Source of the DNA: Gentiana macrophylla | Taxonomy: Eukaryota > Streptophyta > Magnoliopsida > Gentianales > Gentianaceae | Direction of reading: 5' to 3' | Assembly (NCBI GenBank): GCA_026214975.1 | Contig: CM047810.1 | Span: 40,558,806 to 40,622,805 of the forward strand | Length of the DNA: 64,000 nucleotides | Part shown: positions 45,603 to 56,346 of the stretch, in pieces | Numbering within the stretch: position 1 is the first letter of the stretch | Layout: each line of letters opens with the position of its first letter | Notes under the pieces: generated by a model | The model's input: only the letters and a program-made list of their open reading frames with translations | The model's database searches: none | Told to the model about the DNA's origin: nothing | Made by a program: the position numbers and the translations under genes

Positions 45603-46169
45603 TGTTAAAACACAAATGAGAAACTTGCAATTTAAGAAAGACTAAAACAGAAGCAATGCAAACATAAAGTATGGCAGAAATTGATAAAACACAAAAACCA
45701 AGAGAATACAGTGATTTAACGTGGTTTCCGGCGTTGTGCCGACTACTCCACGGACAGAAAAGAAGATATTTTACTATGCATAAAGTTACAAGGATTTTCA
45801 CACACATTACATTGATTACAACATTGGTATTTATAGGCAAAATTCCCTAACCCTAACCGCCATAAGATCTTGTCGGAATTGTCATAAATACCCCAGATGT
45901 GGACCCCAGCTCCAGCTGATATCCACCAGATGAAACTCGGCTCAAAACTAACTTTCCTAGACTTGTAACCAACTGCTCAGATGCGGAGCTCAGATGTACT
46001 CGGTGACAAAAGCGAAAAGCGACTTGAAGAAACTCGGTTGCACTTCACCACAAGCGACTTTCACGAGGCCGAATACTCTTACTAAGTTGACCATCATTCT
46101 CAGCTCAGTTTCACAGATTAGTTTCACCAGTTTGTAACTCAGTTTAGAGATCAAGTCACTTAACTGACA
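45603..46169 (-). repeat. 5' LTR of the copia element
   Basis: 567 bp, bordered by the primer-binding site on the left (plus coordinates) and the TSD on the right. Confidence 0.9.
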
Positions 46170-46173
46170 AGGG

Positions 46174-46420
46174 TATTAGAAGATAATGTCAAGAAACAAT
46201 GATGAATGTCAAACAAGCAGATAAAGATGTTATAGATAGGAATCATATTTAAAATAAATCACTTCAAATGATAAATGATAAGAGTTTATCTTTAGTTTAT
46301 GTATTTTTAATTTATTTATTATCTTATTTATATCTATATAAAGGAAACACATTGTATCTTTTTTATTTACGTCAATACAACATTTTAAGAGCCTTTCGTT
46401 GTGCTGTTCTGTTTTCTTTA
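46174..46420 (+). repeat. TRIM LTR copy 3
   Basis: The first base lies in the TSD of the inserted copia. It ends CTTTA directly before the array TSD CGATT (46421-46425). Confidence 0.87.
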
Positions 46421-46425
46421 CGATT

Positions 46426-47511
46426 GTCGTATCTACTCTGCTCTTTTAGATTATGTATAACTTGGTCGTTATATATTATTTTATGTTGAAGTATTGAGAC
46501 TTTCAAACTTCTTTTATTTAAGAGAAATAAATAATGTTTTCAAAACTGTGAATACTATAGATTATGCGAAATATCTTGAATGGAGATTTTCTTTGTTTTC
46601 TAATGTTAAGGTTTACCTGCAGGAAGATTAGAGATGCTGCCATTTGCATGCATCTCCTTAATTTTAGTATTATTATTTTTTATTTTCTATTATTTGAACT
46701 CATGAACCTTTTCCTTTACGACAAGTATTTCAGTTGGCTAATGCATGTTTGGATTGAAAGATTTGGAGGAAGAAGAAATAATAATTTGGGTCAGGACCAC
46801 CATAAAATTACTCTAGCTAAAATGAACAAATATCCGGCACTCAAAGCTCCCTCTGATCCAAATTCCCCGCCATTTCTGGTATGTATACCCCCTCTAACAC
46901 TGGCACTAGTAAATGCCCCCTCAAGCACAGAGCCTCGTTAGACCGTACACGTTTCTTGGTATATCCAGATAATAGGTAGGAGCATAAACTGAAACATTCT
47001 GAATCTACAAAGATAGTTATGAAATCGTTGGTACCGCATAAAAACATTCCTCCTAGGGTAGCTCTTAATATGAATAAGAGATAAAGAAATAATATGATTA
47101 GGAAGGATTCAAATTTTCGTGTTTTGGTATGATTTAGTTTGAAAGAAAGAAAAGGAGAGAGGGAGAAGGAGGGATAAGGTTTTTAACAAATTGGGTGGTC
47201 TTTTTTTTTTTTCTCTCAATATATGTGAGAAGCGAAGGAAACAATTCATTTTTGTAAAATTGAATTGACAATCTCAATATCTCTTTTCTTTTAAATCTAG
47301 TTTTATATATCAAACACTCAAAAATAGAAACACAATCTCACATTCCCCTCTTCTTTCTTTTATGTCACTATCTTTTTTTCCTTTCTATCTAATTCATTCA
47401 ATCCAAACAAGGCCAAGATCACCATTTGAATGCCAACCAAAGTAAAAAAGCTTTTTTCATCTTCCTCGACTAAAAATTAGCAGGCACCCAACAAATACGA
47501 TTCATTACATA
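46426..47511. other. Intergenic DNA, no gene recognised
   Basis: It is contiguous with the left flank of the TRIM array (ends at 38756). A 125-codon ORF at 46564 lacks any recognisable feature and is not called. Confidence 0.4.
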
Positions 47512-48140
47512 TGACGAGGTCAAATTTCACCACTCCACGTGTCATGCACACAATGATTGAATAATAATAATAATAGGGCCAAGACCCTAACATTATATAC
47601 CATGAGTCTCATTATAGGCCTAAGGGCCGATCTCCCCCCCACAGGGGGAAGCCGAGCAGGTCGATCCTCAGTTCACCGCGGGTCGGTCAGGACCAAAGTT
47701 AGAGGCCGACCTGGCCAGCTCGGTCACTTTGACCTCGGCTGGTCGCTGCAGGCGGCTAGAGCATATAATGATAAATACATGTTTATCAAGATAATTATGG
47801 AAAGAATCCTAAGCCATTAAGGCTATGATCTTTAAGGGGACTGAACCGTAATTATCCTTTCCTTAGGGAACACAAAATCAGAGTCCAACTAGGACCCGGC
47901 CCATGCAGGCCTAGGGCACAAGCCCCACTATATAAACCATTCCTAATGAACTACGAAGACTTGATTCCTGAACAATTACAAGATACGTAGGCAGCTTGAG
48001 AAAAATAACATCTCAAGTGCAGCCTAAACCACGACAAAACCACCCCCCGTTTCACATCATTTCTAGGGTTCTTTGGTCTTGGATTATTGTCACAATGAGA
48101 ATACGGCCCAGATTTATACCCGACGAATTTTGCTTCGTCA
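47512..48140 (+). repeat. 5' LTR of Retand-like element
   Basis: 629 bp with perfect 5-bp inverted ends TGACG/CGTCA and a CTATATAAACCATTCC promoter box at about 47930. Relatives are at 20450-21580 and 56347-56947. Confidence 0.85.
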
Positions 48141-48444
48141 AATAGCGCTAGAAAGAGGGCCTTCTACTGACAATTTTTTCAAGGTCCATCGTAACCACGC
48201 CACAAAAGCAGATGGAAAAGAAAGGCCAATGGGGAAACCATCCTGTATGGTGGTCAGAAACGGTGGACACGGGACGACAATAGATCCTGCCACCAACCAG
48301 AATCTACAAAAGCTCGACAAGCAGTTGGCTGCTATGGATGCAGCCACCCTAAAAAAATGCCATCGTCTCATCGGTACGATCAACACATCTCTGGTGGACC
48401 AAGCGGACAAACCCGTAATGAGGAACATCGTCTCTCTTTCTTAG
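48141..48444 (+). CDS. Retand-like element 5' internal ORF (gag-like remnant)
   Basis: The frame is open from the LTR through LERGPSTDNFFKVHRNHATK, then NLQKLDKQLAAMDAATLKK and a stop at 48444. Its position just inside the primer site suggests the N-terminus of a Tat gag, but no gag domain is certain and the ORF is short (about 100 codons internal). Confidence 0.4.
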
Positions 48445-48579
48445 TACTACTCCCATGAGTTGTACTCCGGATGATCATGTTCGCTTTAACGCTATTTCAG
48501 TATATTGTTGTTTCGTTCCATTGTGTATTTTGTTATTGAGTTTTGCAGGACAAACTCGCAAAATCGGCAAAATCCCTAA

Positions 48580-50480
48580 TCATTAAGTCAGCAGGACTGA
48601 CTTGCTGTGAATCCGTAGGTCGGACTCAGCTAAATTATTAAGTCAGCAGGACTGACTTGCTGTGAATCCGCAGGTTGGACTCAGCCGTACTAAAACAATT
48701 TGTAAAGGACAAACTGATTAAAGTTCAGAGGACGAACTAACTGAGATCTGGAGGTCGGACTCAACAAATTATAAGTCAGTAGGACTGATAACTGAGCTCC
48801 GTAGGTCGGACTCAGCAAAAAGTTATATGTCTGCAAGACAGACTCAAAAATTAAATGCGCTTGCGGACTCAAAAAAAGTAAAGTAACTCAAAATGCATGC
48901 ATGTGGACTCAAAAATTAAGTCTGCTGGTCAGGCTCAAAAAATAAATTATGACATCAGACTCAAAAATTAAGTCTGGTGGTCAGACTCAAAAAATAAAGT
49001 TTGACCTCAGATTCAAAAAAATTAAGAAGGCAGTTAAGACTCAAAAAATAAATTCTGCACGACAGTCTCAAAAGATTAAGTCTGCTGGTCAGACTCAAAA
49101 AATTAATTCTGATCTCAGACACAAAAAATTGAGTATGCTGGTCAGACTCAAAAAATAAAGTCTGCATGACAGACTCAGAAAATTAAGTCTGCTAGTTAGA
49201 CTCAAAAAATAAAGTCTGCATGACAGACTTAAAAAATTAAGTATGCTGGTCAGACTCAAAAAATTAAGTCTGGTGGTCAGACTCAAAAAATAAAATATGA
49301 CCTCAGACTCAATTAAGTCTGCTTGTCAGACTCAAAAAATAAAGTCTATATGACAGACTCAAAAAATTAAGTATGTTGGTCAGACTCAAAAGATAAAGTC
49401 TGACCTCAGACTCAAAAAATTAAGTCTGCTGGTCAGACTCAAAAAATAAAGTCTGCATGAGAGACTCAAAAAAATTAAGTCTGCTGGTCAGACTCAAAAA
49501 ATAAAGTCTGACCTCAGACTCAAAAAATTAAGTTTGCTGGTATGACTCAAAAAATAAAGTCTGCATGACAGACTCAAAATATAAAGTCTGCTGGTCAGAC
49601 TCAAAAAATAAAGTCTGACCTCAGACTCAAAAAATTAAGTCTGCTGATCAGACTCAAAAAATTAAGTCCGTCTTAGAGACTCAAAAATAATGTTTGCTTG
49701 ACAGACTCAAAAAATAAGTTTGCCTGACAAACTCAAAAATAAAGTCTGCCTGACAGACTCAAAAATTTAGTCTGCAGGTCAGACATTCAAAAAACAAGTC
49801 TGCTTGATAATAGGTCTGCAAGTGAGACTCAAAAAATAAAGTCTGAATGACATACTCAAAAAATAAAGTTTGCGTGACAGACTCAATAATTTAGTTTGCA
49901 TGAATGAGCTCTGCAAGTCAGATTCGGCAAGTTTGCAACATCCAAAAAAAATCTACACACGCTAGCAAGTATGCCATCCAAAAAACTATAAGTTAATGCA
50001 TGGCATACTGGTGGGGCAAGACACCCAACTGCGGATCAAAGTACTTCAGGTAAGTGCTGAAAATAAAATTAAGGCAAAAGAATTTTGCAAAAATTTATAT
50101 ATATCATAAAAACATTGTACATAAAAAAAATTTGAAACTTTTCTCCAAAGTATGTAAGACAGACTCGAAAGCTTGAGTTCCATAGGCCAGACTCAACAAA
50201 GTTTGCAGGTCAAACTCGACGAATTGAGCTCCGTATGTCAGACTCAACAAATCTTTCAGGTTGAGCTCATCTAATTGATCTCCGCGGGTCGGACCCATTC
50301 AAATTCATTAAGTCTGCAGGACAGACAAGCCGAGCTCCGCAGGACCGACTCCGCTAAAACGCTAAATCCGACATCTGAGCTCCGCAGGTCAGACTCAGCA
50401 AACATATATCATCTTAAATCAGCAAACTTCTGACTCATCGCTACGTCTATCATCTGAGCTCCGCAAAGTCAGACTCGGTA
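48580..50480 (+). repeat. Large tandem repeat array, about 27-bp (54-bp dimer) unit
   Basis: The core unit is AAGTCTGCTGGTCAGACTC plus AAAAAATAA, alternating with GTCTGCATGACAGACTC and GTCTGACCTCAGACTC variants. It is densest at 48900-49900, flanked by more diverged AAGTCAGCAGGACTGACT and GAGCTCCGCAGGTCGGACTC versions. Every unit pairs (A)GTCTG with CAGAC(T) across 4-7 bases, so each can form a hairpin in single strands. Short ORFs inside are repeat translations. Confidence 0.92.
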
Positions 50481-50489
50481 AAAAAAAAA

Positions 50490-51060
50490 TGCGAGAAGTC
50501 AGCAAAATGTCCGGCCCTGCTCGCCGAAATCTTGCATGCGAGAAGTCAGCAAAACATCTTACCCAACTTGCCAAAGTTAAGTGTGAAAAGTCAGAGGAAC
50601 TTCTGACCCAAATCGCCAAGATCTGAAATCTAAACTCCCCGCATCAGATTCAATAAGGATATGTCAGCTGCAAATGCTAAGTCAGCAAACGCCTAACTCA
50701 ACACGCTAAAAATGAGATCCGAGCTCCAAAGCTCAGGCTCACGCTAGCTAAAAATATGCCTCAGACTCGGCATATTCTGACTTCTGAATTCCGCAGGTCG
50801 GAACAAAAATAATAGGTATGTCATCCAAAACTACAAGTTAATGCATGGCATATTGGGGGGCAAGATACCCCACCATTGATGAAGCACTTAAAGAAAGTGC
50901 GGGTTAAAGTAAGTACTTGAAGGAAGTGCTCGAAATAAAGTTAAGGCTGAGAACTTAACAAAATACTGCTTACATTACCAAATTATAGGATTACAATGTG
51001 TTTGAAATGAAAATCCAAAACAAAACACATAAGTACAACTCCATAAGCCTACTGATCTAA
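50490..51060. other. Diverged repeat flank of the tandem array
   Basis: It continues the CTCCGCAGGTC-AGACTC vocabulary at low density, ending in a TTAATGCATGGCATA-TGGGGCAAGA block that also occurs at 49990-50025. No gene. Confidence 0.5.
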
Positions 51061-51476
51061 GCATTTGGGGCTTGAGTCTGTTAAGGCTCTGAAGAAGTAC
51101 CGGGCCGAGGTAGGAGCAATTGCAGGGTGGCGAGAGTACTCAGACACAATAATACATACATGCGCCGGTGGAGGGTAGCGAGAATACTTAGACACACTGT
51201 CTATCCCGCCTTGAAGTCCTTCACCCGAGTATCATGGACCACACTCATCCCAGGCATATAAAGAGCCTTGGTAGGAAGGTTGTCCATGACAAAATCAGCA
51301 ACCTGACCCTTTTCCTCATCCACGCCTAAAATAGAGCCGTGGTTCAGAACTGGAGTAAGCAACAACTTCAAAGCCATAGCGAAATCCTTTGAAGCCTTAT
51401 ACTTGTTGAATGGCCTCAGCAGTCCGAGCTAGAACAACGACTTACGGTTTGTCCCTCATTTCGGGCGGCGGTATGG

Positions 51477-53009
51477 CTTGCTCCATCCGCTTCCTCCTCG
51501 ACATGCTTGCTCCTTTGAGGACTTAAGCTCGACCTCCACAACACTGGAGTTGCTTTTAGAGATCTGTAGTCCCCCGTCCTTGGACTCAATAGAGCCCTTC
51601 AACCTCTCACACAGTGCGCCTCATTTCGGCAACCTTCTTCTCCAAGCCTTCAATGGTAGTTGAAGACTTGCCCAACTTCAGGAAAAATTCCTGGCCGACT
51701 AAGGTACCCTGCAAGGCAGAACAACAAAAGTAAGAAACGATATCAAAAGATAGTGTGAAGAACGAACATAGGAAAGCCAAACTCACCAAGTCCATGGCTC
51801 ACAACACGACTTGGCCCAGATTCCATGTTGGTCATCTCATAGATCCGTTGCGCTTCAGTAGCAGCACCTTCTGGACCCTCTTGATCATGAGTTCCCTCAG
51901 GGAAAGCTCCAGACTTGACCTTCTTTTAAGGCCCACCCTCTTTGGGGTTTGCAGAAGCCTTATCTCAGCCTCTCTTCTGAAATTGGAGGCCTTCTTCTTC
52001 TCCTGAATCAGACAGATAAAGTGAGGTCAGATCCACGTTCTTTGGGACAGAGTGGGAAGCGGACATAGCAGATGTAGTAGCATTCAAGTTTTCCTCCATA
52101 GATTGGGCCAAGAAGGCTCAAACTTCTTTGTCCTCTCAGACTCTACGCTTTGCTCAGGCTGACTCATCTTAGCCTTGTCGTCAACAGCGCCAACCATCAG
52201 ACTAGCGAAATCGGCCAGTGCAAAGAAGCAAACAAGACCACATTAGTAAAAAATAAAGACTAGTAGTAAAAGAAAAAATAAATTATAAATTAAAACAAAC
52301 GAAACCCTACAAGTTCCCCTCTCTTCATCACTAAAAGGCCACATAAGGATTAGGCCCAGAATAAGCTAACCGTGCAGAATTGATCATCTCGGAAGAATGC
52401 TCCTTGACGTCTAGGCTAATCACCGATTCCCTGATGCCCTTTATAAGGCCATTACTCACAGACGTGGGGCAGACATCCTTGGGAATCTCCTCAGAGTTCC
52501 ACTGACCCAGCCCAGATCGTCCATTGTGACGAACAAAGAAAAACCTCTCATTCCACCTCATGTGAGTGGACTTTCCCTTAGACAAGGTCGAAATGCTCTA
52601 TCATGAGCCGGATCGGCGTGGAAAGTAATACCACCGAAGTGACTCAACCCCTTTATGTTGATAGAAAGACCTGAACAAGTTCACGAAGAACTTGATCCCG
52701 AGCAACCTACACCAGATGGCAAATCTATGATGGCCCCAGCCACAGTGAGGGCTATACAGGCGGGTTCTAGCTTAAATATCGTGGAACGGCCAATAAATCC
52801 AGACTAAGAGGTAATCTAAGTCCGGCTTCAAGTTGTTCCTTGTAAATTGCACAATAGCTCTCCGGCCGTTGGTATGCAAACCTATGGCGTTTAGCGAGAA
52901 GTTGAGGGAAGTACCTCATCCTATCTACCCCGAATTTCACGCCGTGGAAACCATCCCAATTCAAAAAAACGTTATAATGTAATACCGCTAGTTGGCAAGA
53001 TATGAGCAA
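51477..53009 (-). pseudogene. Antisense ORF region of Retand-like element, with apparent intron
   Basis: Reading the minus strand, coding-like blocks occur at 52767-53009 (NVFLNWDGFHGVKFGVDRM, LPLSLDLLAVPRYLS), 52331-52585 (MRWNERFFFVRHNG) and 51607-51835 (NMESGPSRVVSHGL joined to LVGQEFFLKLGKSSTTIEGL). Between the last two parts a GTGAGT donor and a CTTGCAG acceptor define a 78-bp intron (51709-51786). Splicing keeps the frame into a coiled-coil-like LEKKVAEMRR. Retand/Ogre-type elements are known to carry an extra antisense ORF of unknown function. Frames between blocks are broken, so this copy is probably dead. Confidence 0.5.
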
Positions 53010-53098
53010 AAATTTACAAGTCTAGATAACGGAACCGGCGGCACCGAAAGCGGATCACATTACGACCTCGAGAAGCTCGATTAGATATATGAGGCTTA

Positions 53099-53145
53099 TG
53101 ATGAGGTCAAATTTCACCACTTTACGTGTTATGCACACAATGATC

Positions 53146-53205
<60 letters not shown>

Positions 53206-53222
53206 GGGCCAAAGACCCATAA
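53099..53222 (+). repeat. Truncated 3' LTR of Retand-like element
   Basis: It matches the first about 80 bp of the 5' LTR through GGGCCAA-GACCC, with an expanded (AAT)n in the middle (53150-53204). It breaks off where the minisatellite-bearing element begins. Confidence 0.75.
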
Positions 53223-53224
53223 GT

Positions 53225-54640
53225 ACACAAAACGGACTTATTGGACCTATAAGGACAAAAAGGAATCTGTTGGACTTATAAGGACACAAATTAGATAGAT
53301 AGACTCAAATACCCTTAATGAAGAAAAAATATCTTTTTTCTTTTCTTTCTTTCTTTCTTTCGGGGCGCTTCTTGAGTTTTTTTTTTTTTGGCGATGTTCG
53401 AGGTTTTTAAACCGATGTATTGACCATCGCGATACAATGACCCCGATACATTGACCACCGTGATTCAATGACCACCCGATGCAATGACCACCTCGATGCA
53501 ATGACCATCGATGCATTGACCACGCGGCGCCCGATCGATGACCATCGCGATGAAGAGACACCGTGATGAAGTGACACCGTGATGTAAAGACCGGCGATGA
53601 AGCGACACCGTGATGTAGAGACACGCAATGAAGTGACACGCGATCACGAGAGACACTTATGATGCGAGAGATGCGCATTGCGAGACACCTCGATGAAGTG
53701 ATCTGACGGCGTAGTGACCACCAGCGATCTGAGAGGCGCCTCAGTAAGTGACACCACGATGCATTGACCACGCCCGGATCCATTGATCACCTCGTCGGTG
53801 ACCACCTCCGATGCAAAGACAACTACGATCACGATGAACAATCCAGATCTGAGAGACACGCGCGTCGGTGACCACCCCGATGCAAAGACATCACAATGTT
53901 CTAACATTTGCGATCACGAGAGACATCGCGAATAAGAGACACCGTGATCACGAGACACGCGATGAAGTGACACGCATTCTGAGACACCACGATGAAGTGA
54001 CACCGTAATGCGAGAGCGCGCGCATTGCGAGAGACATGTATTTATTATAACATTTAGCGATCGAGAGACACGCGATGTCTGAGAGCGCCCGTATTATAGA
54101 GACACCGCATTGCAGAGACACCACGATGAAATGACACGCAATGCAAAGACATGCGATCACGAGACACGCGATGAAGTGACAAGCGTGATGAAGTGACACC
54201 GCATTGCGAGAGACACTGCGATGAAGTGACACGCGATAAGTGACACACCATAATCACGAGACCGCAGCGATCTGAGAGACACGCGATCACGAGAGACAAC
54301 TGCGATGAAGTGACACGCGATGTAGTGACCACCCCGATGTAGAAACACCGCGATGAAGTGACACCACATTGCAGAGACACCGTAATGACGTCTTATTGTA
54401 TCGATTTATTTAGTGATGTCTTATTGTATCGATTTATGTAGTGACATCAATGTCACTTCATTAATTGTCTAATGTACGCAGTGACATCTACGGTGACACC
54501 AATGTCACCATTAGTTGTCTAATGTATGCATTGACATCTGTAGTGACATCAATGTCACGCCATTAATTTGTCTAATGTATCTGATGACATATGCATGACA
54601 TCTGCGGTGACTTCAATGTCACTTCATTAATTATATCAAT
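53225..54640. repeat. Minisatellite-bearing element, about 16-24 bp unit
   Basis: The left edge (GGACTTATTGGACC, TATAAGGACAAAAAGG, GGACTTATAAGGACACAAATT, then AATACCCTTAATG) resembles the ends of the 6205-7322 element. From about 53405 to 54390 it is a variable repeat of GCGATGAAGTGACACC and GATGCAATGACCACC words. A related GACATCAATGTCACTTCATTAAT repeat continues to 54640. All long ORFs here (Ser, His and Cys-rich) are repeat translations. Confidence 0.7.
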
Positions 54641-54669
54641 TTGGCTTGTTTGCAGCGGAGAAACTCTAA

Positions 54670-54943
54670 TGGCGTGTTTGGATTGCGGTAATGGAATGGA
54701 ATGGAATGTTTTTCATTACATTATATCAAATTGACTTGTTTGGTAGCGGAGGAATGGAATATGATTTCATTCCAGCGGAATGAAAATTGATGATTTTCAT
54801 TCCATCAAAATTCAATGGAATGAAAAAATAAATCCTACAATGAGTTCCATTGCCTACCAAACAAGGTAATGGAATGATATCATTCAATTCCATTGCATTA
54901 TATTCCAACAGATTCATTTCATTCCATCAATCCAAACGAGCCA
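54670..54943. mobile_element. PIF/Harbinger (Tourist-like) MITE, TSD TAA
   Basis: Terminal inverted repeats TGGCGTGTTTGGATTG (left) and TGGCTCGTTTGGATTG (right, reverse complement) extend through GGAATG-rich arms. The 3-bp direct repeat TAA is at 54667-54669 and 54944-54946. 274 bp, no ORF. Confidence 0.85.
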
Positions 54944-54946
54944 TAA

Positions 54947-55853
54947 ATCTACATAACCTTCTTTTATCATCATCATAATAATAAGCAAGCAAGAAACCTG
55001 CACAAATTTTAAATGGCCCCTATGAAAATGCATACGGCTGCTAACTCCCATCAGTTCCCCAATCTCTTGCTTCAACATTTGCTGCTATTGTATTGCAGCC
55101 TTCATAAATAACGACTTTTGCACAATGAATTCTAGAGTTGAGAATCGACTTTCCGATGATGATCGATTGTCACAATGGATCATGTGAAAGTTGATTTTTA
55201 GCTTTAAAATCGACTTTCTGCCTGTTGATTGTTTCCGAAACGCTAAAAACACCGTGGTGCCACTAGGCGCCCTTTAAAAAATAGTACAGCTGAAATTGGA
55301 AATGCTAATCTTTTGTGTTTTTTTTTTGGAGGTCAAGATTTTGGGATATTGTTGATTTTATATTTACATGGTAGTATATCACTTTTCACAAAGGGACAAA
55401 TTCATGTGTTTTTGAAAGAAAATTACAAATTCATGTTCTTTGACAAGGTAAACTGAACATAAGTGTAAAGCAGAATTTCTTGTTTCACTCTAAGCAATTC
55501 ATGCACGTGTAGAATTATTATTAGAAATGCCAGTGCCTGACTTTGGTCATTGGGGTAGATTGCAGCTGTGTTTACCTTCGGACATTCTTTCAGTAGTTTT
55601 TGTAGGCATATTGTATCTCCAGTAAACGTGAGGATGAAATTTTTGGGTACTTGCTCGCCCTATTGACAGTAAAGCCTTCCTATCATTTTCTGTACCTTCC
55701 GTCTTGTCCTGAAAGTTACTCCCGTTTCTCTTTGACTCTTGCGTAGTAAATAACAAACCTTTTCCTAATGTATAACAGCTTTTGCAATTATTATTTGTAA
55801 AATACCTGGTACATGTTTAGTATCAATTCTCATCAGTTTTCCGTGTTGCACAG
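54947..55853. other. Unassigned sequence upstream of UBP exon
   Basis: It could include intron sequence of the deubiquitinase fragment. No further exon was recognised. Paired AAATCGACTTTC-type words occur near 55150-55215. Confidence 0.35.
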
Positions 55854-55940
55854 ATTCCTGAAGAGGAGAAAAACCTCGGACCCAACGATCGTGTGATTCA
55901 TGTTTACCATTTCGTGAAAGACACGGCTCAGAATTCAGGG
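55854..55940 (+). pseudogene. Orphan exon of UBP12/UBP13-like deubiquitinase
   Basis: A 29-codon open exon bounded by GCACAG before and GTATAT after reads IPEEEKNLGPNDR, then VIHVYHFVKDTAQN. This sequence is diagnostic of the USP7-like plant ubiquitin proteases UBP12 and UBP13, in the ubiquitin-like region C-terminal to the catalytic domain. The plant genes have some 30 exons and over 1000 residues. Only this one is clear here. A possible remnant of the next exon (VLNFGG, cf. VQNFG) lies near 56155-56180. The locus is then cut by a Retand-like LTR at about 56347. It is a gene fragment, not a working protease. Confidence 0.75.
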
Positions 55941-56346
55941 GTATATCTTTGAATTATGATTTTTCAATTACTCATTTAATTCAAACCTTTTCAGGGAACC
56001 TCTCGTAACTAATATAATGTGGAGGAACTCGACTCTCCAGGTCTTTTTTGCTTGTTAATTTGTTTTTTCCCTAAACAAAGAGCTGTAATTTACTTATTCT
56101 TGCTGAAGCTTTTCAGTTACTTCTATAAATCCAGGCTCTCCATCAAGTTGTCGTCCTCCTAGTCTTGAATTTTGGCGGCAAGAGTATTCTTAACTTGGAG
56201 CATGATGACAGTGAGCATTCTACTATAGGGAGGGTAAATTAGGTAAGCTGAATAAAATGTGTCTTTATAATCCATGATTCGTTTATGTCGTATATGGAAA
56301 TTTAATAAGTATAAAAAGCTATATTTTTAAGGAATTAACCCTAATA
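55941..56346. other. Sequence between UBP exon and LTR
   Basis: T-rich and intron-like. It may hold a decayed downstream exon (about 56140-56240). Nothing else seen. Confidence 0.35.

Larger units (their letters stand above)
40804..46169 (-). mobile_element. Ty1/copia retrotransposon inserted in TRIM, TSD AGGGT
   Basis: LTRs lie at 40804-41367 (564 bp) and 45603-46169 (567 bp), with termini TGTTAAAACA and TTAACTGACA on plus. TSD AGGGT is at 40799-40803 and 46170-46174. The primer-binding site complements GCTCTGATACCAG (45588-45600), two bases inside the 5' LTR. The total is 5366 bp. The integration point is the TRIM polypurine-tract/LTR boundary. All coding domains are present but broken. 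Confidence 0.92.
38762..46420 (+). mobile_element. Tandem TRIM-like array LTR-int-LTR-int-LTR, TSD CGATT
   Basis: Three LTR copies (38762-39011, 39800-40038, 46174-46420) start TATTAGA(A/G)GATA and end CTTTA. Each of the first two is followed by a TGGTATyrGAGCC primer-binding site. Each internal region ends in the polypurine tract GAGGGAGGG. The array is flanked by CGATT at 38757-38761 and 46421-46425. The internal parts (about 788 and 764 bp) have no gag or pol, only a 56-bp tandem repeat. This is a terminal-repeat retrotransposon in miniature with a duplicated body. A copia element is inserted at the last internal/LTR junction. Confidence 0.88.
47512..53222 (+). mobile_element. Non-autonomous Tat/Retand-like gypsy element
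   Basis: The 5' LTR is 47512-48140 (TGACG...CGTCA). It is followed by TAGCGCTAGAAAGAGGGCC, a primer site of the type seen in Tat-lineage elements. The internal region has a short gag-like ORF, about 2 kb of tandem repeats and a minus-strand ORF region (51477-53009). A 3' LTR start (TGATGAGGTCAAATTTCACCAC) at 53099 is cut at about 53222. No protease, RT, RNase H or integrase motif was found, so it would depend on a helper. Amplified tandem repeats and an antisense ORF are known from Retand in Silene. Confidence 0.75.

Noticed and set aside
40804..46420. LTR at 46174 as the 3' LTR of the copia element
   Set aside because: Copia LTR pairing, TSD AGGGT and primer site fix the copia ends at 40804 and 46169. 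The sequence at 46174 belongs to the TRIM array.
48949..49286. ORFs of KIKSAGQTQ- or LNFLSLTSR-like repeats
   Set aside because: Tandem-repeat translation on both strands.
48580..50480. CRISPR-like array
   Set aside because: There are no unique spacers between constant repeats, and this is a plant nuclear context. It is a minisatellite within a retrotransposon.
53247..54380. Long minus-strand ORFs rich in Ser, His and Cys
   Set aside because: They are translations of the GATGAAGTGACACC-type minisatellite, open in several frames at once.
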